DNA from: Mucilaginibacter sp. UR6-11
GTDB lineage: Bacteria > Bacteroidota > Bacteroidia > Sphingobacteriales > Sphingobacteriaceae
Assembly (NCBI RefSeq): GCF_020880695.1
Contig: NZ_JAJIWO010000001.1
Span: 930,001 to 994,000, forward strand
Reading direction: 5' to 3'
DNA length: 64,000 nt
Shown: piece by piece, positions 54,363 through 62,101 of the stretch
Numbering within the stretch: the first letter of the stretch is position 1
Layout: every line of letters starts with the position of its first letter
The notes under the pieces: generated by a model
What the model was told of the DNA's origin: nothing
The model's database searches: none
Seen by the model: the letters and a program-made list of their open reading frames with translations, nothing else
Program-made: the position numbers and the translations under genes

Positions 54363-54411
54363 ACCGTCCGTCCGTTCCCCCATCAAACACTTTCGGACGA
54401 ACGGACACTTG
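54363..54411. repeat. CGTCCG/CGAACGGAC element, divergent copy 3, overlapping a gene end
   Basis: CCGTCCGTCCGTTCCCCCAT, then CGGACGAACGGACAC. The right half encodes the last residues (VRSSESV) and the stop codon of the primase-like gene on the minus strand. Confidence 0.75.
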
Positions 54412-55315
54412 CGATCAGCCAGTCGGCTATGTCCATGCCGGGGGTTTGTTCTTCGGGTGGCAGGTCCTGCAGGAATTTGCCCATGCCGAAACGGGTGCCG
54501 GGCATTTTGGCTTTTAGCTGGTTCATTTTCTTTTCCCATTTGGGGTAGGCGTCAAGGTCGGGCACCAGCATTACCTGGCGGCCATGCAGTACGCGGCATT
54601 TTTCGTACGTCAGTCCCTCTAAGCTGCCCGCGGCTACCCAGGTATGTTCGGGCATAAAGCCGGCGGCTATAACGGCTGTTTTCTCGCTTTCTACAATGGC
54701 TATGATCCGTTTGCTACCCGGCGAGATGAGGTGCTCGCCAAAGAAGCATTGCTGCAGGTTGTATTTAGGCAGTTTAAGCAACGTATGCGCCCAGGCAACG
54801 TGCGCGTAGGGTTGTTTAACGCGCTTGCCGGTATAGGGGTCGTACAGCATTATTTTGCCGGTACGTACGTTGTCTTTGCGGTCTACCTGCCACCAGATCG
54901 TCGAATGGGGCCAGTGTTTGGCGGTGCCGATGTAGTATTTTTCCAACAGTTCATTTACCGTTTCGGGTTCAAACAGGCTGCACAGGTATTCAACAAAGTC
55001 GTTCAGTTCGGTACGGTTCAATGATTTTTCAAACATCTTTTTGGGGATGTAATCCGGCTTTTGCGGTGGGGGGATAGGTTTCGGTTCCCTTGCTTTACCC
55101 GGCTTTAGCGTAGGGTTAGCGGCAAAGTAATGTTTGGGGGTAAAGTGATAGCCGCAGTTTATTTCACGGTCGCATTTGCCTACGTGGTCGGCCAGGTGTT
55201 CGCCGGTTTCGGTATCCAGGTAGCGGGTAAACTTTTTAGGTTCGCCACATTCGGGGCAGGTGTAGCGTGATTTTGGGGTTTTGTAAGGTTCGAGGGTGTA
55301 ACGGTGTGTGGTCAT
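54383..55315 (-). CDS. DUF6371 / Toprim-like primase-type protein of a mobile element
   Basis: A 310-residue protein. The N-terminal zinc-ribbon region (YTCPECGEPKKFTRYLD, then KCDREINCGYHF, about 18-60) resembles primase zinc domains. The C-terminal part has Toprim-like acidic motifs IIAIVESEKTAVIAAG (about 205) and VMLVPDLDAYPKW (about 250). Such proteins pair with RepA-like ATPases in Bacteroidota plasmids and integrative elements, where they may prime replication. The native C-terminus appears replaced: the last eight or so codons come from the repeat element at 54363-54411. No integrase or mobilisation gene is near. Confidence 0.7.
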   Translation of the reverse strand: MTTHRYTLEPYKTPKSRYTCPECGEPKKFTRYLDTETGEHLADHVGKCDREINCGYHFTPKHYFAANPTLKPGKAREPKPIPPPQKPDYIPKKMFEKSLNRTELNDFVEYLCSLFEPETVNELLEKYYIGTAKHWPHSTIWWQVDRKDNVRTGKIMLYDPYTGKRVKQPYAHVAWAHTLLKLPKYNLQQCFFGEHLISPGSKRIIAIVESEKTAVIAAGFMPEHTWVAAGSLEGLTYEKCRVLHGRQVMLVPDLDAYPKWEKKMNQLKAKMPGTRFGMGKFLQDLPPEEQTPGMDIADWLIASVRSSESV

Positions 55316-55349
55316 TGGTTATTGGTCATTAAGTCATTGGATAAGTTAA

Positions 55350-55452
55350 TAAAGCCGTCATAGCGAGCGTAGCGTGGCTATCTCTGCGCGATAGGTAAAC
55401 GGGCGACCTGGCGTGTAGAGATCGCCACACTCGTACCTCGTTCGCGATGACG
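55350..55452. repeat. GTCATAGCGAGCGTAGCG inverted repeat
   Basis: GCCGTCATAGCGAGCGTAGC with GTGGCTATCTCTGCG at the left and GTAGAGATCGCCACAC plus TTCGCGATGACG at the right can fold into one long stem. It is of the same type as 52577-52668. Confidence 0.65.
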
Positions 55453-55467
55453 TAGCGGTGAGTTGGG

Positions 55468-55514
55468 GGTGTCCGTTCGTTTTTTTTGCCTTATGGAAAA
55501 AACGAACGGACACC
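55468..55514 (-). terminator. CGTCCG element, copy 4, acting as terminator of the RepA-like gene
   Basis: GGTGTCCGTTCGTTTTTT, an 11-base loop, and the exact complement AAAAAACGAACGGACACC: an 18-bp perfect stem with T-runs, 3 bases after the stop codon of the ATPase gene. It shares the CGAACGGACACC arm with the other copies. Confidence 0.8.
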
Positions 55515-55517
55515 TTA

Positions 55518-56591
55518 TTATTGAGGGATTAAACTTTTTTGCTGGGCGGCTTTTAGCAGGCGGTCTACCTTTTGGTAGTTAACGTTCATGGCTTTGGCAA
55601 TTTCGCGCAGGCTTTTGCCTTGCAGCTTTAGTTCTACGGCCTGTTCAATCTGGTTATCGGCTAAGGCCTGGCTATGCTTGCTCAGGTGGTCAACTTCGCG
55701 GCCGTAGCCTATAAACTCGTATTGCAAAAAGTTATGCGGTTTGGTAATGGTAAACAGGCAAACCTTATCGGCGCCATATACCTGCTCGGTATTGCGCTGC
55801 TTAATTTGTTTAAGGTAACGTAACGAGTTATCGTTTTGGCTCTCGCCAATGGCAAAGCTGCTGTCGCAAAAGTTCATCAGCATTTTACTGCCCTGCAAAT
55901 CGTTACGGGTGATGGCCTGCGTCATATCGCGCTTGGGGGTATGTGCCAGTACCAGGATGGATAGGTCGTACTTGTTTTTCAAAGCCTTTAAATGCTTCAT
56001 TAATGGTAAAGCGTCTTTAGCCTGCTCATTCTCGGTACCCAGGTAAGTAATGTTATCAATAATAATAACCTTCGCTTTGGTTTGCGTGATGTACCGCTCT
56101 AACCTGTGGTTCAGGTACTGGTTAAAATTGGTAAAGCCTTCGGGCAGTTCCACGTCGTTAAGCTGGCCGCGGTACAGATCATCCCTGAAAATGTAATGCT
56201 GCGTATAGTCGACACTGTAGCGTGCTTCCAGTTGTTTTGAGGTTAACTCGAAATCGTAATACAGTACCGGTTGACGGTCGGCTTCCAAATCAAAAGGAGC
56301 AATTGCGGTACCGTTGTTAATTGAATTGGCAATTTGTACCGCAAGGATGGATTTGCCCAGGTTACTATCGGCAAACAGGATGCAGAGTTCGCCTTCGTAC
56401 CAAAATTTATCAAAAAGCATTTTGGGTACTTCGTGGGTGCTGGCTTCTTTAAGCCAGGCATTAGCGGTACGCACTTTAAACAGGTCATCGCTTTGTTCAA
56501 GCTCATCCTGTTCCTGCTGCCATTGAAAAAATTCGTCCTGGAGTTTGGCAAACCCTTCGTGTGGGTCGGTTTGGTTTTGTTGATTGTTCAT
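55518..56591 (-). CDS. RepA-like AAA ATPase of a mobile element
   Basis: A 357-residue RecA-fold ATPase. Walker A is FADSNLGKSILAVQIA (about 72-87), Walker B KVIIIDNITYL (about 164-174), and a sensor-type QGSKMLMNFCDSSFAIGES follows. The last 50 residues hold a helix-turn-helix (GKSLREIAKAMNVNYQKVDR). The layout fits hexameric RepA-type helicases and related ATPases of plasmids and integrative elements. Its upstream side carries a 600-base nested repeat array, and the primase-like gene follows downstream. The pair looks like an orphan replication module. Confidence 0.75.
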   Translation of the reverse strand: MNNQQNQTDPHEGFAKLQDEFFQWQQEQDELEQSDDLFKVRTANAWLKEASTHEVPKMLFDKFWYEGELCILFADSNLGKSILAVQIANSINNGTAIAPFDLEADRQPVLYYDFELTSKQLEARYSVDYTQHYIFRDDLYRGQLNDVELPEGFTNFNQYLNHRLERYITQTKAKVIIIDNITYLGTENEQAKDALPLMKHLKALKNKYDLSILVLAHTPKRDMTQAITRNDLQGSKMLMNFCDSSFAIGESQNDNSLRYLKQIKQRNTEQVYGADKVCLFTITKPHNFLQYEFIGYGREVDHLSKHSQALADNQIEQAVELKLQGKSLREIAKAMNVNYQKVDRLLKAAQQKSLIPQ

Positions 56592-56611
56592 TATGGTAAG
56601 TTTTTAAAAAT

Positions 56612-57204
56612 TGCTGGTGAGTAGCTGGTGAGTAGCTAGTATCAAGTAGCTAGTATCAAGTAGCTGGTATCAAGTAGCTGGTCAAGTAGTTAGTATCAAG
56701 TAGCTAGTATCAAGTAGGATGTATTGCTGTTTAGGTATACCAAAAGATATGGTCTTGATACTAATTACTTGATACTAAATCTTGATACTTGATACTAATT
56801 ACTAGCTACTAAATCAAGTAGCTGGTATCAAGTAGTAAGTATTGATGTTTAGTTAGTTAACCGATATGATATGGTCTTGATACTTGATACTAATTACTTG
56901 ATACTAAATCAAGTAGCTAGTATCAAGTAGGATGTATTGCTGTTTAGGTATACCAAAAGATATGGTCTTGATACTAATTACTTGATACTAAGTCAAGTAG
57001 CTAGTATCAAGTAGGATGTATTGCTGTTTAGGTATACCAAAAGATATGGTCTTGATACTTGATACTAATTACTAGCTACTAAATCTTGATACTTGATACT
57101 AATTACTAGCTACTAAATCTTGATACTTGATACTAATTACTTGATACTTGATACTAATTACTTGATACTAAATCTTGATACTTGATACTAATTACTTGAT
57201 ACTA
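56612..57204. repeat. Nested ATCAAGTAG / CTTGATACT array upstream of the RepA-like gene
   Basis: About 590 bases of AGTATCAAGTAGCTAGTATC words and their complements CTTGATACTAATTACTTGAT. Four higher-order units share a 36-base core beginning GATGTATTGCTGTTTAGG and ending GATATGGT. Core starts are 56718, 56836 (divergent), 56931 and 57015; the last two units have an 84-base period. In each unit complementary words flank the core, so each can fold into a stem with the core as loop. It may be an origin with iterons or a simple satellite. Confidence 0.8.
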
Positions 57205-57306
57205 TAACCAAATAGTAGAAAATACCCCTCCTACAGCCTACCTACAGGGTAAGTGGCTTTGATTGCTGTTGTAAAGAGCAACTATGTAGCTTATGTGATG
57301 GATGGG

Positions 57307-57353
57307 TGTTCGTCCGAAACAGGGATGAAACAAAATAAAACGAACGGACACCT
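57307..57353 (+). repeat. CGTCCG/CGAACGGAC element, copy 5
   Basis: Same sequence as copies 1 and 2 up to CGAACGGAC, then ACCT. It forms a 28-base perfect inverted repeat with copy 6 at 57451. Confidence 0.9.
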
Positions 57354-57450
57354 AAAATGATGAAGAATATGCGCGGAGGGTTATATTCATTACAAATATA
57401 AAGAATATTCTTTATATTCAAAGAAAAATCTTGAATTTTTTTATTTACAC
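57354..57450. promoter_or_regulatory. AT-rich segment with a 22-base palindrome between two inverted elements
   Basis: Between copies 5 and 6 lies a 97-base AT-rich piece with no gene. It holds a perfect palindrome at 57396-57417 (ATATAAAGAAT then its complement), the size and symmetry of an operator for a dimeric regulator. It looks like the remains of a cargo slot. Confidence 0.45.
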
Positions 57451-57498
57451 AGGTGTCCGTTCGTTTTATTTTGTTTCACGGGGGAAACGGACGAACAG
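57451..57498 (-). repeat. CGTCCG/CGAACGGAC element, copy 6 (inverted)
   Basis: AGGTGTCCGTTCGTTTTATT at the left, then TTGTTTCACGGGGGAAACGG and ACGAACAGT. The centre differs from copies 1, 2 and 5 (GGGGG in place of the CAGGGAT part). Confidence 0.85.
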
Positions 57499-57589
57499 TT
57501 CCGAAGGAGTCCTATGGACCACCCACATTTTGTTGGTGATGATATACAAGGCGGGGATGTTAAGGATAGCGTTTACCTGTCGGCGGTTT

Positions 57590-58272
57590 ACTCACCCCGC
57601 GGCACTTCGTGCGCGACCCTCTCTTCGCTGCGCGGAAAGAGGGTTGTCCTAAACGAATATCCAGCGTTGCCAAAGCCTTTTTTTGACCACCCTCTTTCCG
57701 CCAAAGGCGAAGAGAGGGTGGTCCAGCGAAGCGCAGACCGGGTGAGTCGACGGAGCGCAGACCGGGTGAGTCGACGGTGCGCAGGCCGCGTTAAGGATTG
57801 AAGCGGATACCGGCCATCGACTCACCCCGCGGCACTTCGTGCGCGACCCTCTCTTCGCTGCGCGGAAAGAGGGTTGTCCTAAACGAATATCCAGCATTGA
57901 CAAAGCCTTTTTTGATAACCCTCTTTCCTGCTTATGATCTTCCTTCTGTAACAGGTTTTAGTTACCCTCTTTCCGCCGAAGGCGAAGAGAGGGTGGTCCA
58001 GCGAAGCGCAGACCGGGTGAGTCGACGGTGCGCAGGCCGCGTTAAGGATTGAAGCGGATACCGGCCATCGACTCACCCCGCGGCACTTCGTGCGCGACCC
58101 TCTCTTCGCTGCGCGGAAAGAGGGTTGTCTTAAACGAATATCCAGCATGACAAAGCCTTTTTTTGATAACCCTCTTTCCCGCTTGCGGAAGAGAGGGTGG
58201 TCCAGCGGAGCGCAGACCGGGTGAGTCGACGGTGCGCCAGCCAGCGTTAAGGATTGCAGCGGATACCGGCCC
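57590..58272. repeat. Three tandem 230-250 bp composite repeats
   Basis: Units begin at 57590, 57820 and 58071 with ACTCACCCCGCGGCACTTCG. Each contains GACCCTCTCTTCGCTGCGCG, then AAACGAATATCCAGC, CCTCTTTCCGCCAAAGGCGA (variable), GACCGGGTGAGTCGACGG, and ends GCGTTAAGGATTG, AGCGGATACCGGCC. The ending is half of the REP-like GGGCGTTCCC element; the last unit runs into a full copy of it. The second unit has an insert of about 30 bases. No protein is supported; open frames arise from repetition. Confidence 0.85.
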
Positions 58273-58326
58273 TGTGGCTAATGCCTGCGCAGTATGAGCG
58301 AAAAGCCTGGCCCGAAGGGAACGCCC
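58244..58326 (-). repeat. REP-like element, copy 4 (GGGCGTTCCC family)
   Basis: GCGTTAAGGATTGCAGCGG, ACCGGCCCTGTGGCTAATGC, then GGCCCGAAGGGAACGCCC. It is the full form at the end of the tandem array and lies 22 bases past the stop of the permease gene. Confidence 0.75.
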
Positions 58327-58348
58327 TGATAATTGCCTGGTTAATGCC

Positions 58349-60742
58349 CTACTCCGACTTTAAACTGTTCACCGGGTTGGCGGTGGATGCTTTGATGGTT
58401 TGCCAGCTTACGGTAAGCAGGGTTAAAAGTAAGGCGCCTACGCCTGTCAGCGCAAAGATCCACCAGGGTAACGGCACCCGGTAGGCGTAATGCGTCAGCC
58501 AGTCTTTCATTAAATAGTTGGCAAGCGGCATGGCTATTAACAGCGAGATGGATACCAGCACCACGAACTCGGTTGATAGTAACCGCCACAGCCCTGCGAC
58601 TGACGCGCCCAGGATCTTGCGTACCCCGATCTCTTTTTTACGCTGCTCGGCTACGAAGGTCGCCATGCCGAACAGGCCCAGGCTGCTGATGAGGATGGCC
58701 AGCAGGGTAAATACGCCGGCCAGTTTGCCCACGCGCTCTTCGGTCGCGAATTTTTTGCCGTACTCGGCGTCGACGAAATGATAGTCGAAAGGGCTTTCGG
58801 GGTCGTATTTATCGTAGATCTTTTTAATTTTAGGCAGGGCTGCTGCCAGGCTCAGGTTAGGGTTAACCCGTATTTGCAGCACGCTGCCCCACTCGCGCAG
58901 AAAGCCGTACATGATGGGTTTAACCGGCTCGAACGGCGAGGTCATCACCACATCTTTAACCACGCCGATGATGGTATAGTTTTTACCGCTAAACTGTACA
59001 ATTTTGCCCAGCGGGTTCTTCATCCTCATAAACTTAACGGCCGATTCATTAACCACAATGGCCGAGGAGTCGGTGCTAAAAGCAGCCGAAAAATCGCGGC
59101 CGCGGGTTACCTGCCAGTCTACCGTTTTACCGTAGTCGCGGCTCACGGCTATGATGCCAAAGTCGTCCTGTAGTTTAGGGTCCTTGCCTTCCCAGTTTAA
59201 ACCGCTGTAGTTGTTCCAGATCTCGGTAAGCGGGCTGTTCGACTGGCTCACGGCCACGGCTGCGCCGGTGGCAAGCAGGTCATGCTTAAAAGCCTCGAAG
59301 TGGGTGGTAATACCATCAATAAACTCCATCTGCAATAAACCATGCTGGTTATAGCCAACCGGGCGGTTCTTCGAGTAATTTACCTGCATAAATACCACCA
59401 CGGTACCTATAATTAAAGCAACCGAAACCGCGAACTGCAGCACCACCAACGCCTTACGCGGTATGGCAGCCAGCTGACCAGCCTTAAACGTGCCCTTTAA
59501 TACTTTTACGGGATTGAAGGACGATAGGTAAAGCGCCGGATAGCTACCCGCTATCAGCCCGGTTAACAGCGTAAACAACAACCCTGCCAGCCAAAATAAC
59601 GGCTGGTTAAAGGGGATATGGGTTTCGCGGCCGGCTACCTGGTTAAAGCCCGGTAATGACAGCACTACAATAACCAGCGCCAGTACAAAAGCCAGCAAAG
59701 CCAGCAGGATCGACTCGGTAAAGAACTGGGCAATCAACTGGCTGCGTAACGAGCCTACCGTTTTGCGGATGCCTACCTCTTTGGCGCGTTTCTCGCTGCG
59801 GGCGGTGCTCAGGTTCATAAAATTAATGCAGGCCAGCAACAGCACAAATATGCCTATCAAAATAAACATGCGTACAAACTGTATTTCGCCGCCTGCGTTT
59901 TTACCATTTTTAAAATCCTGGTACAGGTGCCAGTCGGCCATGCGCTGCATAAAGATCTGGGCCTTGAATGACAGGCCCATTTCATCATGATTAAGCGCCA
60001 GGCCCTTCATCTTTAAATCTTTAATATGTGCGGTTACCGCGTTAATGTCGGCACCGGGTTGCAGCTGGGCAATGATGGCCCATGAATTATTACCCCAGAT
60101 ATTGATCGTCTCTTTCAGGTAAGGTTGGGTGGTCATGTACAAATCCCAGGGGGCAATGTAATTACCGGTTTCGGCCAGGGTTGTATTTTGGGGCAGGTCC
60201 TCATACACACCGGTTACCTTAACATTATATTTATTGTCGAGTTTTAACGGCCGGTTTATCGGGTCGGCATTACCAAATAACCCTTTGGCTAACGAGGCCG
60301 ATAGCAGGATGGACGACGGATCGCTGAGGGTATTCCGGGCGCCTTTCAGCATTTTAAGCGTCAGCATTTCCGGGCCCTCGGCCTGCATATACATACCTGC
60401 CGAACTGAGCTTCCGATCGCCTGTGGCGAGGATATTTTTGGTTGGGCTTACCAGCACAACAGCCTTAAAATCATGTTTATATTCCCGGCGCAACTGGTAA
60501 CCTAAGGGCAGCGGCATGGAGCGGCTGGTATTAATTTCGCCGTTGCTGGTTTGGTTTTGCATCAGCATAACTATGTTTTTATAGTTTTTATGGTAATGAT
60601 CGTAAGTAAACTCATCATAAACCCACAAACCAATTAACATAGCCACTGCCATACCGATTGATAAACCGCCGATATTAATCAAGGCTGTCAGCTTGTTTTT
60701 GCCCAGGCTCCTCCAGGCTATCTTGATATAATTCCTAATCAT
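58349..60742 (-). CDS. ABC transporter permease, MacB/FtsX type
   Basis: A 797-residue inner-membrane protein with the duplicated FtsX layout. It has an N-terminal helix with NYIKIAWRSLGKNKLTALIN, a periplasmic MacB core domain (about 50-250), three helices around 285-410 (TARSEKRAKEVGIRKTVGSL), a second periplasmic domain (about 470-650) and the last helices around 675-797 (AEQRKKEIGVRKILGASVAG). Bacteroidota carry many such permeases for peptide or drug export and envelope stress. No ATPase gene is adjacent. I chose the ATG at 60742; an upstream extension to 60775 is not family-like. Confidence 0.88.
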   Translation of the reverse strand: MIRNYIKIAWRSLGKNKLTALINIGGLSIGMAVAMLIGLWVYDEFTYDHYHKNYKNIVMLMQNQTSNGEINTSRSMPLPLGYQLRREYKHDFKAVVLVSPTKNILATGDRKLSSAGMYMQAEGPEMLTLKMLKGARNTLSDPSSILLSASLAKGLFGNADPINRPLKLDNKYNVKVTGVYEDLPQNTTLAETGNYIAPWDLYMTTQPYLKETINIWGNNSWAIIAQLQPGADINAVTAHIKDLKMKGLALNHDEMGLSFKAQIFMQRMADWHLYQDFKNGKNAGGEIQFVRMFILIGIFVLLLACINFMNLSTARSEKRAKEVGIRKTVGSLRSQLIAQFFTESILLALLAFVLALVIVVLSLPGFNQVAGRETHIPFNQPLFWLAGLLFTLLTGLIAGSYPALYLSSFNPVKVLKGTFKAGQLAAIPRKALVVLQFAVSVALIIGTVVVFMQVNYSKNRPVGYNQHGLLQMEFIDGITTHFEAFKHDLLATGAAVAVSQSNSPLTEIWNNYSGLNWEGKDPKLQDDFGIIAVSRDYGKTVDWQVTRGRDFSAAFSTDSSAIVVNESAVKFMRMKNPLGKIVQFSGKNYTIIGVVKDVVMTSPFEPVKPIMYGFLREWGSVLQIRVNPNLSLAAALPKIKKIYDKYDPESPFDYHFVDAEYGKKFATEERVGKLAGVFTLLAILISSLGLFGMATFVAEQRKKEIGVRKILGASVAGLWRLLSTEFVVLVSISLLIAMPLANYLMKDWLTHYAYRVPLPWWIFALTGVGALLLTLLTVSWQTIKASTANPVNSLKSE

Positions 60743-60911
60743 ATATGCAAATAAATGTAAGTAACTGTATGTCAATATACAATTTTATGCCATAAAGTCA
60801 AATAGTTGTATATCAATACCTTATAGCAAAATATATAAAATTATTGTAACAAAACCGGACAGTGTCTTGTACGGATGTGCAACAGCTTGGCGGTTTAATT
60901 TATTAGGATCA
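60743..60911. other. Intergenic AT-rich region upstream of the permease gene
   Basis: No gene is seen. It is rich in TATA-type words and contains TTGACATACAG on the minus strand about 34 bases before the permease start, but no convincing -7 box. Confidence 0.35.
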
Positions 60912-61006
60912 GGGCGTTCCCCGCCGGTAGAAGCGGGGCCGTGCTATCCGCTTATACGGCTTCAGGCCTTAAGCTCAGGGCCGGTATCCGCTCCTATCAC
61001 TAACGC
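60912..61006 (+). repeat. REP-like element, copy 5 (GGGCGTTCCC family)
   Basis: GGGCGTTCC, an internal hairpin CCCCGCCGGTAGAAGCGGGG absent from other copies, GCTATCCGCTTATACGGC, CAGGCCTTAAGCTCAGGG and CACTAACGC. Confidence 0.8.
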
Positions 61007-61027
61007 AAAGGGTGCCCGCCCGAAACA

Positions 61028-61074
61028 TTTGTCCGATCGTCCGTTTTGTCTCAGTCAGGAAACGGACGGACAAA
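61028..61074. repeat. CGTCCG element, copy 7, overlapping a gene end
   Basis: TTTGTCCGATCGTCCGTTT, a 13-base loop, AAACGGACGGACAAA. The right arm provides the last residues and stop codon of the minus-strand gene at 61055. Confidence 0.75.
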
Positions 61075-61402
61075 CACCGCACATTTGTTGGTGACAACAC
61101 ATCACAAAGGCGGGCGCAAATTCAATCTTCGAGCGCTCGGTTCCCCCGCCCGGTTTTTTACTGCTCAAAGTAAATCCGCCCGCCCTTTTACCATTTGGGT
61201 CGGTGAAGTTTAGGGTAGCCTCGCCTGCTGTGAGGTTTACTTTTACAGCATACTTCACCAGTTTGGATCCGGCGGCCACATCAAAAGGAATACTCCGATT
61301 AATGACACTGTCAATCAGGTCGATGGAACCTTTAATAACCTGGGCATTAGCCTTAATAGTTGTGGCTCCCAGGATCAGTAAAAAAAATAATAGCTTTTTC
61401 AT
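61055..61402 (-). pseudogene. Exported beta-protein gene with 3' end disrupted by a repeat element
   Basis: A 115-residue frame. A signal peptide (MKKLLFFLLILGATTIKANA) is followed by a beta-strand-rich region of about 70 residues (GSKLVKYAVKVNLTAGEATL; NFTDPNGKRAGGFTLSSKK). After GGGTERSK the character changes to a Cys/His/Met-containing tail ending CGVCPSVS. The last residues are encoded by the CGTCCG repeat, so the original C-terminus was probably lost. I cannot tell whether the shortened protein is still made. A start at 61450 is possible but would bury the signal peptide. Confidence 0.5.
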
Positions 61403-61507
61403 CTTTTCTAAATTTCCGGTAAAATTTTGAAATACCTTAACAGAAAACAAATTTCAGGAGGTGGATAAAGGGTGGAGCGGGGATGGATTTTTAAAAAATA
61501 GATAAAA

Positions 61508-61515
61508 TACTTTTG
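61508..61515 (+). promoter_or_regulatory. Candidate -7 box of the carboxymuconolactone decarboxylase-like gene
   Basis: TACTTTTG matches TAnnTTTG, 68 bases before the ATG. The -33 position has TGG, not TTG. Confidence 0.35.
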
Positions 61516-61583
61516 CGGTACTGTCCAATTCTGTTTTTCCCAATCGTCATTGGGGTATAATTCAATAATTAAACAGGAACACA

Positions 61584-62045
61584 ATGGAACAACGAATTAA
61601 TGCTTTTGAAAAAGCACCGGGCGCCTTAAAGGCCTTGTACGGAATTGGCGCTTACCTGGCAAAATCGCCGGTTGAGGGTCAACTTTTAGACCTGATTTAC
61701 TTTAGGGTATCGCAAATTAACGGCTGTGCCTTTTGCCTGGACATGCACAGCAAGGACCTGCGCGCCAAAGGCGAAACCGAGCAGCGCCTGTATATGGTAG
61801 CCGCCTGGCGCGAAGCACTGGTTTACACCAACCGCGAACGTGCCGCCCTTGCCTGGGCCGAAGCCGTTACCAGGCTTAATAATAATGATGTACCGGATGC
61901 TGTTTACAACGAGGCCCGTAAATACTTTAATGAGGAAGAACTGGTAGATCTTACCCTGGCCATTACTACCATTAATACTTATAACCGGATCAATATCGCT
62001 TTCCGCACGCCAGGGGGTAATTATAAGGTGGGGATGTTTGCGTAG
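61584..62045 (+). CDS. Carboxymuconolactone decarboxylase / AhpD-like protein
   Basis: A 153-residue all-helical protein with the peroxidase-type motif INGCAFCLDMHSKDLRAKG at about residues 45-63. This CxxC with a following histidine is the AhpD redox centre. Such proteins reduce peroxides or act as small redox enzymes in the cytoplasm. The lone-gene context gives no pathway. It is followed by a strong hairpin terminator. Confidence 0.85.
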   Translation: MEQRINAFEKAPGALKALYGIGAYLAKSPVEGQLLDLIYFRVSQINGCAFCLDMHSKDLRAKGETEQRLYMVAAWREALVYTNRERAALAWAEAVTRLNNNDVPDAVYNEARKYFNEEELVDLTLAITTINTYNRINIAFRTPGGNYKVGMFA

Positions 62046-62064
62046 CGTAACCTATATGCAAGAG

Positions 62065-62101
62065 AACCTTACGAAGTTTGAAAACTTCGTAAGGTTTTTC
62101 A
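62065..62101 (+). terminator. Terminator after the AhpD-like gene
   Basis: AACCTTACGAAGTTT, one or two bases, AAACTTCGTAAGGTT then T-run: a 15-bp perfect stem. It also lies at the end of the converging gene at 62099-62590 and may serve both. Confidence 0.85.

Noticed and set aside
56612..57204. CRISPR array
   Set aside because: Repeated words occur in both orientations and the segments between them are conserved cores, not unique spacers.
52678..57353. Integron cassette array with attC sites
   Set aside because: The elements bracket genes but lack attC R-box features I can recognise, vary in orientation, and no integron integrase is in the window. Kept only as a repeat family.
57431..58148. 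Several 70-95 codon frames in the tandem repeat region
   Set aside because: They begin and end inside the repeated units, are present on both strands and have no coherent protein features.
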